A stretch of DNA of 21,250 nucleotides, taken from the NCBI GenBank assembly GCA_910587735.1, contig CAJUNT010000036.1, positions 1-21,250 of the forward strand. Direction: 5' to 3'. Both the position numbers and the translations under genes were made by a program. Shown here in pieces: positions 1 to 7,633 of this stretch (position 1 is the first letter of the stretch; each line of letters starts with the position of its first letter). The notes beneath the pieces are model-generated. The model did not search any database, was not told the DNA's origin, and saw only the letters and a program-made list of their open reading frames with translations. Origin of the DNA: an uncultured Clostridia bacterium (GTDB lineage: Bacteria > Bacillota > Clostridia > Lachnospirales > Anaerotignaceae).

Positions 1-47
1 AACCTTACTGATTTTCAAAAAGAATTGGAAGTCAGTAAGGTTTTTTT
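1..47 (+). terminator. Rho-independent terminator of an upstream gene
   Basis: A perfect 11-bp stem (positions 1-11 pair with 32-42, AACCTTACTGA/TCAGTAAGGTT) is followed by a run of T at 41-47 and more T-rich sequence. It ends transcription entering from the left, before the integrase gene. Confidence 0.85.
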
Positions 48-171
48 ATTTTCTTTTTTTCTATTTTAAGTATAGCATAAAAAATTTGAAATAGCAACGA
101 AAACTAAATTTAAAAAGTTAATATTTTTTCCAAGTATTTACAAGAAATAAATTAAGAGAGGAGTTGAAAAA

Positions 172-1244
172 GTGGCTATATACAAAGATGGTAGCAAGTG
201 GAGGGTAATTTATCGCTATACGAATTGGAAAGGGGAGAAAAAGCAGACACAAAAACGAGGTTTTGTAACAAAAAAAGAGTCTCAAGCGTGGGAAAGAGAA
301 ATCATGCTGAAGCAGCAAACAAAGTTAGATATGACTTTTGCTAGCTTCTTTGAAATTTATGAGCAGGACAAGAAAAAGCGATTAAAAGAAAACACTTGGG
401 AATCCAAAAGTCATATTATTCGTACAAAAATATTACCTTATTTTGGTGATAGAAAAATTGCAGAAATTGAAGCAAAAGACATTATTGCTTGGCAAAACAA
501 ACTGATGGTAGAAAAAATGTAAATGGAGAAAAGTATTCTGCAACTTATTTGAAAACGATACATAGTCAGTTGAGTGCGATATTCAATCATGCTGTACGCT
601 TTTACCATTTGCCATATAATCCAGCACAAAGAGCAGGAACGATAGGAAATGAAGAACACAAAGAAATGTTGTTTTGGACAAAAGAGGAATATATTAAATT
701 TTCTGACGCAATTATGGATAAACCACTTTCACTTTATGCTTTTGAGCTACTTTATTGGTGCGGCATCCGAGTAGGAGAGTTGCTTGCATTAACACCAGCA
801 GATTTTGATTTTGAGAAAAAGGCATTGACAATTAACAAATCTTATCAGCGATTAAAAGGGAGAGATGTTATTACTTCTCCAAAAACTCTAAAAAGCAATC
901 GAACTATTAAAATGCCTCAATTCCTTTGTGATGAGATAAAAGAATATATCAGTATGCTGTATGAAATAAAAGACAATGAAAGACTGTTTCCAGTTACAAA
1001 ATCGTATTTACATCATGAAATGGACAGAGGAGCGAAGGCAGCAGGTGTAAAACGCATCAGAATCCATGATATTCGTCATACTTTTGCAACGGCATTGTTA
1101 GAAGCAGATGTTGATATTCGATATATTCAGGAAATGCTTGGGCATAGTTCTATTACGATTACAGAAATTTATACTCATGTGGCTACAGCAAAGCAAAGAG
1201 ATATCCTTGCAACAAAGCATCCGAGAAAGAATTTTAAAATATGA
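172..1244 (+). pseudogene. int: Tn916-type tyrosine integrase, interrupted by a frameshift
   Basis: Site-specific tyrosine recombinase of an integrative element. The GTG start at 172 follows an AGAGAGGAG ribosome site (155-163). The first frame (172-522) holds an Arm-type DNA-binding domain (about residues 1-45, 'YKDGSKWRVIYRY') and the start of the SAM-like core-binding domain. It stops at 522. The other frame continues the same fold at once ('NVNGEKYSATYLKTI') and runs to 1244. It carries all visible catalytic elements: Arg in GIRVGELLAL, Lys in SPKTLKSNR, HDIRHTFA, LGHSS and the Tyr of EIYTHVA. The break lies in a run of six A at 512-517; one extra A, or a -1 slip there, restores about 358 codons. 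It is either a recent pseudogene, a sequencing error or a programmed frameshift. No excisionase gene is seen beside it. Confidence 0.85.
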
Positions 1245-1337
1245 TAAAAAAGGGGGAGTGTACAAAAAGAGTCGCTTTAAAAATAATTTTTATTTCTGTT
1301 TGTTATCAGTAAAATGAAGTTTTCCAGTAAGTTTTTG

Positions 1338-1390
1338 CCCCGCTTTTTTTAAAAAGCGGGTGAGAGTTTGAGAGCAACGCTCTCAATGTT
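1338..1390 (+). terminator. Paired hairpins after the integrase
   Basis: A first hairpin pairs CCCGCTTTTT (1338-1347) with AAAAAGCGGG (1351-1360). A second pairs TTGAGAGC (1368-1375) with GCTCTCAA (1379-1386) around an AAC loop and is followed by TGTTTT. Together they probably end integrase transcription, although the T tract is weak. Confidence 0.5.
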
Positions 1391-1561
1391 TTAAATGCGC
1401 GTTTAGCCACTCCCTAAAAAAGGCTGTACTATTTTATTATAAATTTACCTCATATCATAAAAAAATATTGTACGACTATGGCGGTATCTATAAGCATAAT
1501 ACATAAATAGGAAAACAGCTACAATAAAAGAGAATAATAAAAATACAAAAGTAATAAATTT

Positions 1562-1591
1562 TAGACACTAGATAGTTTATTGTGCTATAAT
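1562..1591 (+). promoter_or_regulatory. Extended -10 promoter for the SLH protein gene
   Basis: A TAGACA -35 (1562-1567), an 18-bp spacer and a perfect TATAAT -10 (1586-1591) preceded by TGC form an extended -10 promoter. It would give a 5' leader of roughly 180 nt ahead of the gene at 1780. The remaining stretch from 1390 to 1560 is AT-rich and shows no gene. Confidence 0.6.
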
Positions 1592-1741
1592 AAATGATAG
1601 AAAGCATATTAATATTTTTTAGCATAGAAAACAGAAAACGGAAGTGCCAAAAAAACAGTATAGATATGCTTAACAACAAGCAAACGGACAGTATATAAAT
1701 GATATGTACAAAAGAAGGTGGGGAGGAATATTATAAACAAA

Positions 1742-1783
1742 ATGACAAAAAAGCATAATAAAAAAGGGGGAATTTTAAAATGA
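1742..1783 (+). CDS. Possible 13-codon leader peptide overlapping the SLH gene
   Basis: ATG at 1742 opens a 13-residue frame (MTKKHNKKGGILK). Its TGA overlaps the next gene's ATG as ATGA. A GGGGAGGA element at 1720-1727 lies 14 bases upstream, which is longer than ideal spacing. The arrangement could couple translation of the surface protein to the leader, but a frame this short could be chance. The SLH gene also has its own GGGGG ribosome site at 1766-1770. Confidence 0.25.
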   Translation: MTKKHNKKGGILK

Positions 1784-2379
1784 AAAGAAAACAAGCGATG
1801 GCATTTTTACTATCTGCCATTATGACAAGCGGTACTACCATGTCCGTTTTTGCAAATGATATCAGCGGACACTGGGCAGAAGAGGTTATTACAAAATGGC
1901 AGGAAAATGGAAAATTAAACGGCTATATTGACGACAGTTTTCAACCTGACAAAATCATCACCAGAGCCGAATTTTTACGTTTGCTTAACAACACTACACA
2001 GACTTCTTTTACTTCATATGCAGATACAACATTTTCAGATGTTAACAAAAATGATTGGTTTTATGCTGATGTGACACAGGCAGTAGACAAAAAAGTAACA
2101 ACAGGTTTTTCTGATGGTACATTCCGTCCTAATGAACCGATTACCAGGGCAGAAGCTTCTATGATGATGTATAAAGCGGAACAACTGGAACAAAACGAAA
2201 CTGCTACAAACCGCTTTACAGACAACATTCCTGTGTGGGCAAAGGGTGCGATAGGTGCAGTTGTTGACGCAGGTTATCTTTCTGGTTATCAAGATGGTAC
2301 ATTTGGCGCAGACAAAGGCATGACAAGAGCAGAAGCAATTTCTGCTCTGGAGAGAATGACACAACAGCAAAACAAATGA
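1780..2379 (+). CDS. Exported protein with three S-layer homology domains
   Basis: Residues 1-25 form a signal peptide ending near SVFA/ND. Three SLH domains follow: about 26-72 (DISGHWAEEVI...ITRAEFLRLL), 86-138 (FSDVNKNDWFYADV...ITRAEASMMM) and 146-195 (FTDNIPVWAKGAI...MTRAEAISALERM). SLH domains bind pyruvylated cell-wall polysaccharide and anchor proteins in the S-layer. The frame stops at TQQQNK after the third domain, with no effector region. The adjacent frame reads on without a stop as SKTNELATKTEELPDV into the large surface protein. This is therefore very probably the anchor half of a roughly 1,200-residue S-layer-like protein split by a +1 base in an A run at 2369-2376. A GGGGG ribosome site (1766-1770) precedes the ATG. 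Confidence 0.9.
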   Translation: MKRKQAMAFLLSAIMTSGTTMSVFANDISGHWAEEVITKWQENGKLNGYIDDSFQPDKIITRAEFLRLLNNTTQTSFTSYADTTFSDVNKNDWFYADVTQAVDKKVTTGFSDGTFRPNEPITRAEASMMMYKAEQLEQNETATNRFTDNIPVWAKGAIGAVVDAGYLSGYQDGTFGADKGMTRAEAISALERMTQQQNK

Positions 2380-2410
2380 GTTAGCAACAAAAACAGAAGA
2401 ACTACCTGAT

Positions 2411-5389
2411 GTGATTACAAAAAATATTGTCATCTATAATCAACAAGATGCCGACAAATTACAAGGGAAACGTGTAACAGGCAAAACACTGCTTTATTTC
2501 AGTGAAGATTTAACTTTGTCCAATGTGGATTTTGAAGGAGAAGTCATTGCGATTCCCATAGAAACAGAATATTTTACAGAAACAGAAGACGTTTCTATTG
2601 AAGAAGATGTAGCAGTAGGAGCTACCTATGAAACAATTAAAGGAATTCAGAAACCCAAAACTAATATAAAGATATCTAACGCAACAATAAAACATCTTCA
2701 TACAAAAGTTCAAAAGTCAGGCACTGTTTCTATTAATCTTACAGGAACATCAAAAGTAGAGACTATAGATGTTGAAGTTCCTAAGATAAAAAATGTAAAT
2801 CAATCTATACCAAAAACAATCATTACTGGCGATAAAGCTGAATCTGAAACACCTGAAACATCTGTAACAACTGATATTGAACATATAAATGTTATAACTC
2901 AAGAACCACTTGTTGTGAAGGTACCAACTAATATTACTCTTTCTGAAGAAGCTCTTGAAAAGATAGAAAATGTTATAAAGAAAGAAGATACAAACACCAC
3001 AAATGAAAACACTACAGAAGAAAACACAAACACCACAAATGAAAATACTACGGAAGAAAACACAACAATTGGATTGGAACAAAGTGACATTAATGATGTG
3101 TTAGCATCAAGTGATATCAGTCAAGAAACGCCTGAAGCGATACAAGCTATTCTTAATGAGCTGAATTCATCAGGCGACAGCAATAATATCAACAACTCTG
3201 ATAACATAACATCAATAGTAATAGATGATACTGTTTTTGAATCTGTTTCTTCATCTCCAGTACCAGTTGTAAGTAGCGGAATGGCAAATGTTAAATTTGA
3301 AGGGAATAACGCAGTTGTTGAATTTGTCACTGGTGGTAATGGTGAAGGAAGCGGACCTATTCAGTGGAACCCAAATACAGGTACTTTTTCATTTGCTTTT
3401 ACAAAAGATGAAAATGGATTAAAAATAGGTGCCGACAAACAGAATACACAAACAGAAGAACCAGTGGAACAAAGTCAGAAAATAGAATTAGAATTAGAAA
3501 ATATCAACGTAGATAATATCTCTATGGCACCAGAACCAAAAGAAAAAGACAACAATGAATTTACGTTAACTATGAAAAATGCGGGAGTGAACACTTTAGA
3601 TATAAAAAATAATGTATTTACACGACTGTCAGCAGAAGCACAATCTAAAATAAGGGATATGATGGTGAATGGTGTACAAAGTACAAAAATAACCGTTGAC
3701 GAGGATAGTGAAATAGATACTGTGAAAACAAATAATATAGGAGAGTTATCTATTGAAGGAAAAGGCACTGTAAGAGTGATTAATCCAGATGATTTGAGTA
3801 AAGTAGATGTTTCTCATCTTTTGTCAAACCCAAATATTACACCACCAGGGGGCAAAAGAAGCGGAGGCAGTAGTGGAGGTAAAGGCAGTTCTTCATCTGG
3901 CTCATCTAAACCATCAGACCCAGATACAGACCCATCAAATCCATCTGACCCTTCAAACCCAGATAAACCACCAGTTACTGACCCAGAAAAACCGACAGAT
4001 ATCAAAACAGCAACTTTATCAGGTTTGAAAAATTTGACAACAAAAACAGCAAAAACAGCAAGAGTTACAACAAGTGATACAGATTATACTGTTGGTGCAG
4101 TGACATGGAAAAAAGACGGCAGTGATGTGAATTGGACAACAGCACAGACAGGAGAGTATACAGCACATTTGACACTTACTGCAAAAGAAGAAAAGCAATT
4201 TTCAAAAACAGCTACTGTTACATTAAATGGAATGGATTTGTCAGGTATCAGCGTTTCAGAAGATAGAAAAACATTGACCGCTGTTGCAACAGTGCAAGTT
4301 ACAAAACCAAAACCAGTAGTTGTAAAACCAGAAATTACAACAGTAAATTTGTCAGGTTTAGCAGATTTGACAACAAAAACAGCACAATCAGCAAAAGTGA
4401 CAACAAGTGATACAGGTTATAGTGTTGAGGCAGTGACATGGAAAAAAGGTGGCACAGATGTAACAGATTGGGAAACAGCAACAGCAGGAGAATATACAGC
4501 AAGCATAACATTGACAGCAGATTCTAAACATCATTTTGATAATCCAACTGTAAAATTAGATGGAAGTACTGTATCGAATGTCACGATTTCAGATGATAAT
4601 AAAACATTAACATTTACAGTGCCTATGCAACTTGCAGAAACACTTCCGGCAAAACTTTCTAATTTGAGTGTTACGATACCAAGTAGCAATCAAGGAAGTT
4701 CACAAAATAGTGTGGTGGTAGACGAAACCGGAACATCTATAGATGTATCGGTAGATGTAGAAAATGCAGTAGAGGGTAGCAAAGTGAAGTTTATCATCTC
4801 ACCAGTCGGCTCAACGAAGGATGACATGAATTTCACAGGTGGAAGTACCGAAGGTACTGATATTGTTGCAACAGTTGATATTAATGGTAATTCTGCAAAT
4901 GCTACTTTGAATATTACAAAAGCCCAAAAGACAAACTTTACAATAAAAGCGCAATATGTAGATGAAAAAGGTACTCCATTAAGTGACACAGAAAAAGCCA
5001 TTGATGTTACAGTTATCAATAATCCTATTGATTATATTATAGTAGATAGTGTATCAGCAACTCCAGTAGTAGATGAAGTACCAGATATTGGTGCAATTTC
5101 TGTAGAAGTGGAAGCAAACAAAGGCTATACAGTAACAAGTGTAGAATGGGGAAAAATAGAAAACAATGCTTATGAAATACTTGCTGATAGTACATTTGTT
5201 GCAGGTACTACCTATGCTGTCAAAGCAACACTTGAAGTAGATAGTCGTTTATCAGGAGTAAGTTTTGCTGGTGCTGGTGATATTTCTGTACAAGGAGCTG
5301 GAGCTGGAGGTTATAACCGCAACTTTACTAATATAAATGGAGGAACTTTAGAAATTGTATTTAGTGTTGGAGAAGCTCAAGGAGCGTGA
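2411..5389 (+). CDS. Large repeat-rich surface protein (effector half of the SLH protein)
   Basis: 992 codons counted from a GTG at 2411 that has no convincing ribosome site; the frame is open from 2360. It lacks a signal peptide or its own anchor. That agrees with it being the C-terminal part of the SLH protein just upstream, lost by frameshift. Visible regions: an N-terminal beta-rich segment; a duplicated 12-residue Thr/Asn/Glu motif (TNTTNENTTEEN, residues about 194-217); a Gly/Ser then Pro/Asp/Ser linker (about 478-530); two 111-residue tandem beta-domains (each with LSGL..LTTKTA and AVTWKK..G); an Ig-like domain (about 740-870); and a Gly-rich C-terminus. No LPXTG signal is present. The likely role is structural or adhesive at the cell surface; no enzyme motif is visible. 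Confidence 0.75.
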   Translation: MITKNIVIYNQQDADKLQGKRVTGKTLLYFSEDLTLSNVDFEGEVIAIPIETEYFTETEDVSIEEDVAVGATYETIKGIQKPKTNIKISNATIKHLHTKVQKSGTVSINLTGTSKVETIDVEVPKIKNVNQSIPKTIITGDKAESETPETSVTTDIEHINVITQEPLVVKVPTNITLSEEALEKIENVIKKEDTNTTNENTTEENTNTTNENTTEENTTIGLEQSDINDVLASSDISQETPEAIQAILNELNSSGDSNNINNSDNITSIVIDDTVFESVSSSPVPVVSSGMANVKFEGNNAVVEFVTGGNGEGSGPIQWNPNTGTFSFAFTKDENGLKIGADKQNTQTEEPVEQSQKIELELENINVDNISMAPEPKEKDNNEFTLTMKNAGVNTLDIKNNVFTRLSAEAQSKIRDMMVNGVQSTKITVDEDSEIDTVKTNNIGELSIEGKGTVRVINPDDLSKVDVSHLLSNPNITPPGGKRSGGSSGGKGSSSSGSSKPSDPDTDPSNPSDPSNPDKPPVTDPEKPTDIKTATLSGLKNLTTKTAKTARVTTSDTDYTVGAVTWKKDGSDVNWTTAQTGEYTAHLTLTAKEEKQFSKTATVTLNGMDLSGISVSEDRKTLTAVATVQVTKPKPVVVKPEITTVNLSGLADLTTKTAQSAKVTTSDTGYSVEAVTWKKGGTDVTDWETATAGEYTASITLTADSKHHFDNPTVKLDGSTVSNVTISDDNKTLTFTVPMQLAETLPAKLSNLSVTIPSSNQGSSQNSVVVDETGTSIDVSVDVENAVEGSKVKFIISPVGSTKDDMNFTGGSTEGTDIVATVDINGNSANATLNITKAQKTNFTIKAQYVDEKGTPLSDTEKAIDVTVINNPIDYIIVDSVSATPVVDEVPDIGAISVEVEANKGYTVTSVEWGKIENNAYEILADSTFVAGTTYAVKATLEVDSRLSGVSFAGAGDISVQGAGAGGYNRNFTNINGGTLEIVFSVGEAQGA
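2990..3061 (+). repeat. Two 36-bp tandem repeats within the surface protein gene
   Basis: Units at 2990-3025 and 3026-3061 abut and differ at only two third-position-like bases. Each encodes the 12-residue motif TNTTNENTTEEN. Whole-codon length means copy-number change would keep the frame. Confidence 0.85.
4005..4640 (+). repeat. Two 333-bp-spaced repeats encoding tandem beta-domains
   Basis: Sequence around 4019-4130 recurs at 4352-4463, exactly 333 bases (111 codons) later. Conserved blocks encode LSGL, LTTKTA, VTTSDT and AVTWKK. The repeats diverge after the first third, so they are older than the 36-bp repeats. Confidence 0.7.
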
Positions 5390-5466
5390 CTATAAAAGCT
5401 AGCTTTTATAGTTGATGTACTTCGTACATCAAACCCCCCGCTTCATTACCGATGAGTGGGGGGTAT
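5390..5466 (+). terminator. Three consecutive hairpins after the surface protein gene
   Basis: Directly after the stop codon: a perfect self-complementary stem of 11 bp (5390-5400 with 5401-5411); a 9-bp stem TTGATGTAC/GTACATCAA with a TTC loop (5412-5432); and a GC stem built on CCCCCC/GGGGGG (5434-5446 with 5452-5463). Only a weak T-rich tail follows. They probably form a terminator or a 3' stabiliser. No other gene lies before 5551. Confidence 0.6.
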
Positions 5467-5550
5467 TTATATCAAACTTTACATTTTTCAAATATCAAAC
5501 AATGTTTTTTGTATACATGATATTTTTGCAATAAAATAAAAGCATTAAAA

Positions 5551-6420
5551 TTACAATATTTCTTTTAATTTTTCTAAAAATTTCTCTGATGCTTTTGAAA
5601 GAATCTGATACTTTTTCCAAACAATGTTCATACCGACTTCTAATTTTGGCTGAAATGGCTTAAAACAGAGAGTTGTATCTGTAACATTGATTATTTTATC
5701 AAGACAAAGGGCATAGCCTAAGCCTTCATCTACCATAAGTGAGGCATTATATACAAGATTATAATGAGCAATAATATTTAATTGGGAAATGTCTTTTTTC
5801 AGCCATTGCGTAAGGTCATTTCCCTTTATTGCTTGACGAGAAACAATAAGAGGTTTTTCCCACAAATCTTGGGGTGTAATACATTCTTTTTGGGCAAGTG
5901 AGGAATCCTTTTTCATCAAAACACCCCACATATCTTTAATAGGAAGTTTCATATAGTTATATTTTGAAATATCAACATTCCCTACTAAAACAGCAAAATC
6001 AATCAATCCCCTATCCAATTTTTCTATAATATCAACAGAATCACCACTCACAATATGATAATGAATATCTGGATATTGTTCATTTAACATTTTTGCTGAT
6101 TTTGCAATAAAACGAACGCCATCTGTTTCACCTGTTCCTATAAAAATATCACCACATATCAAATTAGAAAGTGTGATTTCATTTTCTGTTTTTTGCACTA
6201 AATCAAGTATTTCTTCTGCGCGTTTTCTTAATATCATACCCTCTTCTGTCAGTGTAATTTTTCTGCTTCCCCTTATAAAAAGCTGTTTACCGAGTTCTTC
6301 TTCCATATCCTTAATTTGTCTGGAAAGTGTAGGCTGAGAAAGATGTAAACTTTCTGCCGCAGCTAAAATGCTCTGCTCTCTTGCAATGGCAATAAAATAT
6401 TTTAAAACTCTAATTTCCAT
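5551..6420 (-). CDS. LysR-family transcriptional regulator
   Basis: 289 residues, the usual LysR length. An N-terminal winged helix-turn-helix (residues 1-60, with SILAAAESLHLSQPTLSRQI as the recognition region) is followed by a long linker helix and a LysR substrate-binding domain (about 88-289). The start has an AGGAG ribosome site (complement of 6428-6432). It is transcribed away from the six-gene operon at 6550, with a T-N11-A box in the shared 129-bp gap, the classic arrangement for a LysR regulator and its target. The same box precedes the DUF3737 gene at 12059, so both are probable targets. The inducer is unknown. Confidence 0.93.
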   Translation of the reverse strand: MEIRVLKYFIAIAREQSILAAAESLHLSQPTLSRQIKDMEEELGKQLFIRGSRKITLTEEGMILRKRAEEILDLVQKTENEITLSNLICGDIFIGTGETDGVRFIAKSAKMLNEQYPDIHYHIVSGDSVDIIEKLDRGLIDFAVLVGNVDISKYNYMKLPIKDMWGVLMKKDSSLAQKECITPQDLWEKPLIVSRQAIKGNDLTQWLKKDISQLNIIAHYNLVYNASLMVDEGLGYALCLDKIINVTDTTLCFKPFQPKLEVGMNIVWKKYQILSKASEKFLEKLKEIL

Positions 6421-6485
6421 AATATCACTCCTTTTTATCAGTGTAGCACATTTTTTATATAACTGTAAAGCATAAATATCTATTT

Positions 6486-6525
6486 AATATAAGTATTTGT
6501 TATTATATATTTGTTATGCTAAAAT
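6486..6525 (+). promoter_or_regulatory. LysR-box promoter of the hydrolase operon
   Basis: The inverted repeat ATAAGTATTTGTTAT (6489-6503) has T-N11-A form. Its right half overlaps a TTGTTA -35 (6497-6502). A 17-bp spacer leads to a TAAAAT -10 (6520-6525) preceded by TGC. The 18-base block 6486-6503 recurs exactly at 11973-11990. Confidence 0.7.
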
Positions 6526-6549
6526 AATCCAAAAGAAAGGGGCAAGCAA

Positions 6550-7629
6550 ATGAAAAGAAAAATAAGTATTTTATTATCATTATTTTTTACAATGTCTGCA
6601 ATAATAGCCTGTTCTGGAAATCAACAAAATATAGAAAAATATGCTATGAATACAACAAATACAATGAAAACAAATTCTGAAATAAAATTACTTGAAAATG
6701 GTTTATACACAACACAATTTGAAGGAGAATACTATTTTGATAAGTATATGGAACAAGGAGGAGCTTGTTCAGATAGAGAAGTGATACAATTTTTAAAAGA
6801 TAATGTGTTGTCAAATGCTGATATAGAATTTCAATCGAATATATTTGGTTGTAGCACCATTTCGACATTAGGTGGCACAAAGGAAAATAAATTATTTGGT
6901 AGAAATTTTGACTGGAATCACTGTAATGCTCTTATTGTACAATCAAAACCGCCTAATGGCTATGCTTCTATTTCCACAGTCAATATGGATTTTATACAGA
7001 CAAGTGCAGGATTTTCATTAGATTTGCTACCTGATAACATGAAAACCATTGCTGCATTGTATGCCCCTTTAGATGGCATGAATGAAAAAGGATTATGTGT
7101 TGCAGTCAATATGATTAGCGATAATGCAACCATTGAGCAAAACAGCAATAAGCCAGACATTACAACAACAACTGCAATCAGATTATTACTTGATAAAGCT
7201 GCAACTGTTGATGAAGCAATTACGTTACTTCAGCAATATGATATGCACGCCTCTATGGGCATGATGGTACATTTTGCAATATCAGATGCAAGTGGAAAAA
7301 GTGTTGCAGTAGAATATATCAATCATGAAATGGTAGTGACAGAAACACCTATATTAACAAATTTTTATGTGAGTAAATGTGAAAAATACGGTACTGGTTC
7401 TAAACAATCCCATGAACGATATGACATATTAACAGAAGCATACTCTAACAACAATTATATGACAGTAGAACAAATAAAAAATGTTTTAGACAGTGTCAGC
7501 AAAGATAATTTTAATGAATACGAATCTACCGAATGGAGTATTGTTTTTAACCAAACAAGTGGCGAAGTCATCTATTATCATAGAGAAAATTACCAAAATG
7601 GATATTCTTTTCATGTAAAGGAGTGGTAA
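6550..7629 (+). CDS. Lipoprotein amide hydrolase of the choloylglycine hydrolase / C45 type
   Basis: 359 residues. A lipoprotein signal ends at Cys21 (lipobox SAIIAC), so the protein should be tethered outside the membrane. The catalytic core resembles Ntn hydrolases that cleave linear amides (penicillin V acylase, bile salt hydrolase, acyl-CoA:6-APA acyltransferase). It has Gly100-Cys101-Ser-Thr as the presumed autocleavage site and nucleophile, then LFGRNFDW at 115-122 with the Arg and Asp typical of the active site, and the later segment NEKGLCVAVNM. The substrate cannot be read. It is first gene of the LysR-controlled operon; AAAGGGG precedes the ATG, and the next gene starts 4 bases after its stop. 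Confidence 0.82.
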   Translation: MKRKISILLSLFFTMSAIIACSGNQQNIEKYAMNTTNTMKTNSEIKLLENGLYTTQFEGEYYFDKYMEQGGACSDREVIQFLKDNVLSNADIEFQSNIFGCSTISTLGGTKENKLFGRNFDWNHCNALIVQSKPPNGYASISTVNMDFIQTSAGFSLDLLPDNMKTIAALYAPLDGMNEKGLCVAVNMISDNATIEQNSNKPDITTTTAIRLLLDKAATVDEAITLLQQYDMHASMGMMVHFAISDASGKSVAVEYINHEMVVTETPILTNFYVSKCEKYGTGSKQSHERYDILTEAYSNNNYMTVEQIKNVLDSVSKDNFNEYESTEWSIVFNQTSGEVIYYHRENYQNGYSFHVKEW

Positions 7630-7633
7630 TGAA

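Noticed and set aside
1411..1500. AGGCTGTACT and ATTGTACGACTATG as insertion-sequence ends after the integrase
   Set aside because: Partial likeness to the IS remnant at 13042 only; no matching inverted end or transposase piece nearby.
2411..2413. GTG as a genuine independent start for the large surface protein
   Set aside because: No good ribosome site, no signal peptide after it, and the frame is open and sensible upstream to 2360.
2990..3061. 36-bp repeats of CRISPR-like length
   Set aside because: The units abut without spacers, are in frame, and lie inside a coding region.
2750..3330. Several reverse-strand frames with Cys/Phe/Ser-rich products
   Set aside because: Antisense of the Asn/Thr/Glu-rich surface protein; no ribosome sites or family patterns.
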